A stretch of 12,113 nt of DNA from JAVBOD01 sp031551045 (GTDB lineage: Bacteria; Bacteroidota; Bacteroidia; Bacteroidales; UBA932), in NCBI GenBank assembly GCA_031551045.1, contig JAVBOD010000108.1, positions 1 through 12,113 on the forward strand, in the 5' to 3' direction. A program made the position numbers and the translations under genes. Shown in pieces: positions 8,128 through 12,113 of the stretch; the first letter of the stretch is position 1, and the number at the start of each line of letters is the position of its first letter. The notes beneath the pieces were generated by a model. That model was not told where the DNA came from, ran no database searches, and worked only from the letters and a program-made list of their open reading frames with translations.

Positions 8128-8158
8128 AAAGGTAATATCGAAAAAAACATTAAAAATT

Positions 8159-8245
8159 ATGATTGGATATTATTTACTCGCAGCATCTTTCGCCGTAGTA
8201 TTATTAAAAGTATGTGTACTAAAAATGGTTAACGGAAAAATATAA
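8159..8245 (+). CDS. 28-residue membrane microprotein, first of a tandem pair
   Basis: The frame begins ATGATTGGATATTATTTACT and encodes MIGYYLL followed by a hydrophobic stretch to residue 21, then a basic tail (K17, K22, K27). One transmembrane helix is predicted, probably with the C-terminus in the cytoplasm by the positive-inside rule. It shares 14 identical residues with the 27-residue protein encoded next to it, including the whole MIGYYLL start, Lys17, Cys19-Val20 and Lys22. Several differences are synonymous (Leu7 CTC/CTG, Cys TGT/TGC, Val20 GTA/GTG, Lys22 AAA/AAG) and others swap Val, Leu and Ile. That is the pattern of selection on a protein. A sigma-54-like promoter ends 31 bases upstream. 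I do not recognise the family; it is not obviously KdpF or CydX. The start region is A/T-rich (CATTAAAAATT), as usual for the phylum. Confidence 0.65.
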   Translation: MIGYYLLAASFAVVLLKVCVLKMVNGKI

Positions 8246-8282
8246 AATTTACAAACCGTAAGACTCATTAAAAATTAAGACC

Positions 8283-8366
8283 ATGATTGGATATTATTTA
8301 CTGGGAGCATACCTTGTTGTAATAGTAGTAAAATTATGCGTGATAAAGTTTAGCAGCAAAATGTAG
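8283..8366 (+). CDS. 27-residue membrane microprotein, second of a tandem pair
   Basis: The frame encodes MIGYYLLGAYLVVIVVKLCVIKF followed by SSKM and a TAG stop. Residues 3-21 are a likely single transmembrane helix with a conserved K-x-C-V-x-K segment at its end. The start lies 124 bases after that of its paralogue, and both are preceded by CATTAAAAATTA, so the duplicated unit includes the translation-initiation region. The 37-base gap between the two genes contains no promoter-like sequence, so they are probably co-transcribed. The DNA is identical over the first 20 bases and then diverges mainly in silent or conservative ways. The stop is only 12 bases from the 3' end of the convergent ubiE gene. 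Function is unknown; plausible roles are a small subunit or regulator of a membrane complex. Confidence 0.65.
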   Translation: MIGYYLLGAYLVVIVVKLCVIKFSSKM

Positions 8367-8378
8367 TAATCCATACTA

Positions 8379-9266
8379 TCATTTTTCGGCGACATACATC
8401 GCTGCAATACCGCACGAAAGATTGCGGTATTGTGCGTTATAAAAACCGGATTGTTGCAATTGTTTTACGAATGCTTCCCGTTGCAAAAATCGCTCGACAG
8501 AAGCCGGAAGATAACTATATGCCGAACGATGCCTTGAAAAGATACGTCCTACGACAGGCATCACTCCATGAAAATAGAAATGATATAATTGTTTCACCGG
8601 AAAATATTTCGGCGTAGTAAATTCCAATACGACCAACACGCCTTCCGGCCGCAACACGCGGCACATCTCGGCAAGCCCTTGCTGCAAATTTTCAAAATTA
8701 CGTACGCCAAACGCTACCGTCACCGCATCGAACGATGTGTCGGGAAACGGCAACGCTTCTGCCGAAGCATTTATAAAGTTGACAGTGGGCAGTGAGCAGT
8801 GGGCAGTATTAGTGGTATCCGTTGTTGCGAGCGCAGCGTCCGTCATTGCGAGCGCAGCGAAGCAATCTTCGTCATTGCGAGCGGAGCGAAGCAATCCGTC
8901 CTTTTCGTCAGAGATTGCTTCGTTGCTTCGCTCCTCGCAATGACGGGCGCGTTGTTGTTGAGAGTACCGGCTGTTTACTGCCAACTGCTTCTTCCGTGCT
9001 ACGTCCAACATTCCTTCGGAAATATCCACTCCGGTAATTTTTGCATGCGTTCCTTTATGTAAAGCAAACGCCAAATCGCCGGTGCCGGTCGCCACATCTA
9101 AAATAGCATGCGGCCGACGTTTCGCTATTTCGCGCACTACTTTCTTTCGCCAGCGTTTATCGATTCCTAATGAAAATAAATGATTCAGAAAATCATATTT
9201 CGGCGCAATGTTATCAAACATTTTTGCCACGTGTGGAGTGGTCTTATCAAGTATCTTGGATTTCAA
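8379..9266 (-). CDS. ubiE: Demethylmenaquinone methyltransferase UbiE/MenG with a repeat-derived internal insertion
   Basis: The product catalyses the SAM-dependent C-methylation that turns demethylmenaquinone into menaquinone, the usual respiratory quinone in this phylum. It is 295 residues against about 245 in relatives. ILDVATGTGDLA (55-66) is SAM motif I, Asp81 in GVDIS ends strand beta-2, NASAEALPF (166-174) follows beta-3, and FDAVTVAFGVRN (179-190) and RVLRPEGVLVVLEF (203-216) are the remaining signatures. Residues about 94-161, where relatives have only 8-12, are translated repeat DNA (RHCEERSNEAIS, LLRSARNDE, FAALAMTDAAL), yet the frame resumes exactly at VNFINASAEALPF. The start at 9266 is TTG; no in-frame ATG lies upstream before a stop, and the ATG of MFDNIAP (9221) would trim the usual N-terminus. 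It lies 89 bases behind purL with a hairpin between. Its 3' end converges on the microprotein pair. Confidence 0.92.
   Translation of the reverse strand: MKSKILDKTTPHVAKMFDNIAPKYDFLNHLFSLGIDKRWRKKVVREIAKRRPHAILDVATGTGDLAFALHKGTHAKITGVDISEGMLDVARKKQLAVNSRYSQQQRARHCEERSNEAISDEKDGLLRSARNDEDCFAALAMTDAALATTDTTNTAHCSLPTVNFINASAEALPFPDTSFDAVTVAFGVRNFENLQQGLAEMCRVLRPEGVLVVLEFTTPKYFPVKQLYHFYFHGVMPVVGRIFSRHRSAYSYLPASVERFLQREAFVKQLQQSGFYNAQYRNLSCGIAAMYVAEK
8405..8432. other. Perfect 10-bp stem-loop inside the 3' end of ubiE
   Basis: CAATACCGCA (8405-8414) and TGCGGTATTG (8423-8432) are perfect reverse complements separated by 8 bases. The hairpin lies within the last 20 codons of ubiE and 39 bases past the stop of the convergent microprotein pair. 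It could protect or end transcripts from either side. No U-tract follows on either strand, so a classical intrinsic terminator is not supported. Confidence 0.4.
8782..8989. repeat. Composite palindromic repeat cluster inside ubiE
   Basis: The outer parts are a GCAGTGGGCAGT-type repeat at 8782-8807 and a related inverted copy (ACTGCCAACTGCT) at about 8972-8989. Between them, read on the plus strand, are a truncated unit 8824-8838 (GTTGCGAGCGCAGCG), two full direct units 8842-8867 and 8871-8896 (each starting GTCATTGCGAGC and ending GAAGCAATC), and an inverted unit 8913-8944 (starting GATTGCTTCG and ending CGCAATGAC). The direct and inverted units can pair into a long hairpin. The units belong to the same family as those in the nuclease gene. 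CGTTGTTG occurs at 8820-8827 and 8950-8957 but is low in complexity and 130 bases apart, so it is a weak candidate for a target duplication. Confidence 0.8.
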
Positions 9267-9295
9267 AATCGCTGTTATTAGTTTTAAAACTCAAA

Positions 9296-9329
9296 ATACC
9301 GGAATCAGAGTTCATCCGATATCCGGTAT
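9296..9329 (-). terminator. Hairpin between purL and ubiE, possible purL terminator
   Basis: ATACCGGA (9296-9303) and TCCGGTAT (9322-9329) form a perfect 8-bp stem with an 18-base loop. Read on the minus strand it starts 27 bases after the purL stop and is followed by TTTTGAGTTTT, a broken U-tract. It may end or reduce read-through from purL into ubiE. The large loop weakens the case. Confidence 0.45.
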
Positions 9330-9355
9330 CTTATGGTAAAAATCTATTTAATTAT

Positions 9356-11590
9356 TTAGGCCTTAGCTTTGCCTTCCATAATGTCATTTAGTACATTATC
9401 ATACACTTTTTTCACGTCGCCCACAAAACCGTATGAAACATCGTCCACGCGCAACTCGCCTTTGGTCACATGTCCTAAAATGCTACACGGCACTTTCTTC
9501 GACATCATGAAATCAATAAAGCGCGATTCGTCTTTCGGCGCCACGCTTACCACAATGCGGCCTTGTGCTTCGCCAAACAGGAAGGCGTCTTCACGCACTT
9601 CGGCATCGCTGGTAATATCGAAACCTAATTCGTTTACCATGGACGATTCGAATAATGTAACGAATAATCCACCGTCGGATACATCGTGCGCACTTTGCAC
9701 AAAACCTTCGCGGATAGCGCCCAGCACCGCTTGCTGCACGGCATATTCTTCTTCTAAATTAAAATAAGGAGCCGGCGAAGCTTTCACCCCGTGATAACTG
9801 TAAAGGTATTCCGACGAAGCAATATCTTCCTGCGACTTGCCCACCAAATAAATCATGTCGCCTTTGTGTTGAAACGCCATCGAGGTCTGATGCGCCTTAT
9901 CGGTCAGAATACCCAGCATCCCGATGGTAGGAGTAGGGTTGACCGCTTCGGTCTTGCCTTTTATTTCGTATTGGTTATAGAAACTCACATTTCCTCCGGT
10001 AACCGGCGTACCGAATCGTTCGCAAGCGCGGCTCATGCCTTTGATAGCATGCACAAATTGCCAATATACTTCGGGATTATAAGGATTTCCGAAGTTCAAA
10101 CAATTAGTGATGCCGCAAGGTTCAGCTCCACTACAAATCACGTTGCGGGCTGCTTCCGAAACGGCAATCATCGTGCCTATTTCCGGGTCGGCTTTCACAT
10201 AGCGGCTGTTGCAATCGGTACAAACGGCCAACGCTTTATTGCTTCCTTTGATATTGACCACGCCTGCATCGGAAGGTTTATTGGTGCTCATATTTACGGT
10301 GCGCACCATCGAGTCGTACTGTTCATATACCCATCGTTTGCTCGCAATATTCGGATGCTTGATTAAAGCCATAGCCGCCGCTTTCAAGTCTTTGGGCTGC
10401 TTAATATCGTTGATGTCGAATTTTTTATATTCCTTGTAGTAAGCCGGCTCTTTGTATTCGCGGTCGTACACCGGAGCGCCGCCGCCCAACACCAGCGAAG
10501 CTGCCGGCACTTCGGCCACTAACTTGCCGCCGAAATAAAATTCCAACTTATCTTCGGGAATCACTTCGCCGATGATCTGGCAATCCAAATCCCATTTTTT
10601 AAAAATAGTTTCTACCGTTTTTTCTTTGCCCTTTTCAACGACCACCAACATGCGTTCCTGCGATTCGGACAGCAGGATTTCCCACGCTTCCATGTTGTTT
10701 TGGCGCATCGGCACTTTGCTTAAATCCACTTTCATGCCGCAATCGCCGCGCTCGCTCATTTCCGAAGTAGAGCAAATGATACCGGCCGCACCCATATCCT
10801 GCATGCCCACTACCGCGCCGCTTTGGATGAGTTCCAACGAGGCTTCGAGTAAGAGTTTTTCCATGAAAGGGTCGCCCACCTGAATGGAAGGAATATCGTT
10901 GGCCGAGTCTTCCGTGATGTTGGCCGAGGCAAAGGTAGTACCGTGTATGCCGTCTTTTCCTGTCGAAGAACCTACAATATATACCGGATTTCCTACGCCC
11001 GAAGCGGTAGCCGAAATGGTTTCGCCTTTGCGCACCAAACCTACCGACATGGCGTTTACCAACGGGTTGATGTGATAACACTCATCAAAAAATACTTCGC
11101 CGCCCACTACCGGAACGCCGAAACAATTGCCGTAGTGGCTGATGCCTTTTACCACGCCGCGGATAAGCCATTTCGTGCGCTCGTCGTTCGGATTGCCGAA
11201 ACGCAGCGAGTTGAGTTGCGCGATAGGCCGCGCACCCATCGTGAAAATATCGCGATTAATGCCGCCTACGCCGGTAGCTGCGCCCTGCACGGGCTCCACG
11301 GCACACGGATGGTTGTGCGACTCAATCTTAAAGGCACATGCCCAGCCATCGCCGATATCGACCAAGCCTGCATTTTCTTCGCCGGCTTCGGCCAAGATAT
11401 GTTTTCCTTTCTTCGGCAACGTTTTCAACCACTTTATAGAATTTTTGTAGGAAGCGTGCTCGCTCCACATGGCCGAGTAGATGCTCAATTCCGTGAAGTT
11501 AGGCGTACGTCCCAATATCTCTTTGATTTTGTCGAACTCTTCGGGTAATAATCCCAACTCTTTGGCTGTTTCGTAAGTTACTTTTTGCAT
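9356..11590 (-). CDS. purL: Phosphoribosylformylglycinamidine synthase subunit PurL (short form)
   Basis: PurL makes FGAM from FGAR, ATP and glutamine-derived ammonia, the fourth step of de novo purine synthesis in the cytoplasm. The protein has 744 residues, the length of the small PurL found in Bacillus and Thermotoga, and lacks the fused glutaminase domain of the roughly 1200-1300-residue type. WSEHASYKNS around His45 and ESHNHP (90-95), followed by VQGAATGVGGINRDIF, are the ATP- and substrate-binding signatures. The AIRS-type halves repeat later (GSNKALAVCTDCNSRY, then GTPVTGGNVSFYNQ). The short form needs PurS and the glutaminase PurQ, neither of which is in the window. The ATG at 11590 gives a standard N-terminus. 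It lies 67 bases after an outer-membrane protein gene on the same strand; no purine riboswitch-like fold was recognised in that gap, only A/T-rich DNA with a nine-base T-run on the coding strand. Confidence 0.96.
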   Translation of the reverse strand: MQKVTYETAKELGLLPEEFDKIKEILGRTPNFTELSIYSAMWSEHASYKNSIKWLKTLPKKGKHILAEAGEENAGLVDIGDGWACAFKIESHNHPCAVEPVQGAATGVGGINRDIFTMGARPIAQLNSLRFGNPNDERTKWLIRGVVKGISHYGNCFGVPVVGGEVFFDECYHINPLVNAMSVGLVRKGETISATASGVGNPVYIVGSSTGKDGIHGTTFASANITEDSANDIPSIQVGDPFMEKLLLEASLELIQSGAVVGMQDMGAAGIICSTSEMSERGDCGMKVDLSKVPMRQNNMEAWEILLSESQERMLVVVEKGKEKTVETIFKKWDLDCQIIGEVIPEDKLEFYFGGKLVAEVPAASLVLGGGAPVYDREYKEPAYYKEYKKFDINDIKQPKDLKAAAMALIKHPNIASKRWVYEQYDSMVRTVNMSTNKPSDAGVVNIKGSNKALAVCTDCNSRYVKADPEIGTMIAVSEAARNVICSGAEPCGITNCLNFGNPYNPEVYWQFVHAIKGMSRACERFGTPVTGGNVSFYNQYEIKGKTEAVNPTPTIGMLGILTDKAHQTSMAFQHKGDMIYLVGKSQEDIASSEYLYSYHGVKASPAPYFNLEEEYAVQQAVLGAIREGFVQSAHDVSDGGLFVTLFESSMVNELGFDITSDAEVREDAFLFGEAQGRIVVSVAPKDESRFIDFMMSKKVPCSILGHVTKGELRVDDVSYGFVGDVKKVYDNVLNDIMEGKAKA

Positions 11591-11657
11591 GTGCTATCTT
11601 AAATTTCAAATTTCATAATTAAAAAAAAATCAGACTGAAAACTATCAGAATCAAGAC

Positions 11658-12113
11658 TTAAAACGTATATCCCACGCGGATAGTCGGTGTAGCGGGATTG
11701 CTGTAGTTATCCAAATTCAATACATCCCACAAAGCCACGACACTTAAGCGCCCGCGGGCACCTGTCTGCATATACACGCCGGCACCCAAGGGAAGTCTGT
11801 CCATCGTGGTGGTTTGCCATTCGTTGCTTCCGTCATACTTTACTTTATACCAACCGTAATCGTATTCGCTGTGTACGACCACACCGAAAGTGGGCATCAG
11901 CGCTACTTCATAACGTGCAAAAGGGCCGATACCGTAGGCGTTCGAGGTATAGTTGTAATTTTCGTATTCGTAGTAAAAATTCAATCCGGCCGACAAATTG
12001 TTGGTAAGCCGGTAACCGACAAAAGGCTGAAACATAATACTGGTACCGTTATCGAAAGCCATCCCGAAATTTCCGCCATAAATAATACGATTCAAAAGAG
12101 GAATAGGTGGAGT
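11658..12113 (-). CDS. Outer-membrane beta-barrel protein (5' end cut by window edge)
   Basis: The minus-strand frame stays open to the right edge, giving 151 codons before the TAA at 11660-11658; a TTG at 12095 is not needed as a start. The visible part begins TPPIPLLNRIIYGGNFGMAF and alternates short polar and aromatic-rich strands, such as PFVGYRLTNNLSAGLNFYYE, IGPFARYEV and RLSVVALWDVLNL. It ends in RVGYTF. A terminal Phe after alternating hydrophobic residues is the BAM-recognised beta-signal of outer-membrane barrels. The GGNFG start and VGYRLT motif resemble small porin-like outer-membrane proteins annotated only as beta-barrel proteins in Bacteroidota. Function is unknown. The N-terminal signal peptide and first strands lie outside the window. 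Sharing a strand with purL is probably positional, not functional. Confidence 0.8.
   Translation of the reverse strand, partial: TPPIPLLNRIIYGGNFGMAFDNGTSIMFQPFVGYRLTNNLSAGLNFYYEYENYNYTSNAYGIGPFARYEVALMPTFGVVVHSEYDYGWYKVKYDGSNEWQTTTMDRLPLGAGVYMQTGARGRLSVVALWDVLNLDNYSNPATPTIRVGYTF

Noticed and set aside
8824..8944. Possible CRISPR array from the repeated units
   Set aside because: Units are only about 3-16 bases apart, one is inverted, and there are no unique spacers of 25-40 bases and no cas genes.
8737..9062. Several 60-90-codon plus-strand frames rich in Ala, Ser and Arg
   Set aside because: They are antisense to ubiE and consist mainly of translated CATTGC-type repeat units.
8379..9266. 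ubiE as a disrupted pseudogene
   Set aside because: Both halves share one frame, every signature motif is present, and the C-terminus is complete, so an in-frame insertion fits better.
11591..11657. Purine riboswitch or terminator upstream of purL
   Set aside because: The gap is only 67 bases and A/T-rich. The only candidate stem before the T-run is four base pairs, too weak to call.

Overview
The window looks like a chromosomal segment of a member of the Bacteroidota, probably Bacteroidales-like and of moderate GC. The evidence is a tricorn-type S41 protease, a Bacteroidota-style AddB-like nuclease, a C-terminal outer-membrane barrel ending in Phe, a TAnnTTTG-type -7 box, and start regions that are A/T-rich rather than Shine-Dalgarno-like. 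The genus cannot be fixed. A short-form PurL and several dispersed palindromic repeat families are its most individual traits.

Layout. At 1-2830 (minus) lies most of an exported tricorn-like protease, cut off by the window edge before its catalytic serine. A 372-base divergent intergenic region follows, with a long inverted repeat. Plus-strand genes come next: a YfcC-family transporter (3203-4834), a 224-base gap filled by a structured repeat element, and a 977-residue AddB-like PD-(D/E)XK nuclease (5059-7992). Then come two tandem 28- and 27-codon genes (8159-8245, 8283-8366), absent from ordinary gene calls, behind a good sigma-54 promoter match. On the minus strand are ubiE (8379-9266), purL (9356-11590) and the C-terminal part of an outer-membrane barrel protein (11658-12113).

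The genes are mostly unrelated housekeeping functions: protein turnover, transport, recombinational repair, menaquinone synthesis and purine synthesis. There is no large operon or defence island. The unusual material is of two kinds. First, repeat units starting CATTGCGAG and ending GAAGCAATC sit in frame inside two unrelated essential-type genes. In the nuclease the insertion is flanked by a perfect 9-bp direct repeat (CAACTAGAA) and adds exactly 31 codons. In ubiE a cluster of units expands one loop by roughly 55-60 residues. This resembles the Rickettsia palindromic elements, which also sit in frame inside genes. Second, the two tiny genes are diverged paralogues whose differences are mostly synonymous or hydrophobic-conserving, so they appear to be real membrane microproteins, probably co-transcribed under RpoN control.
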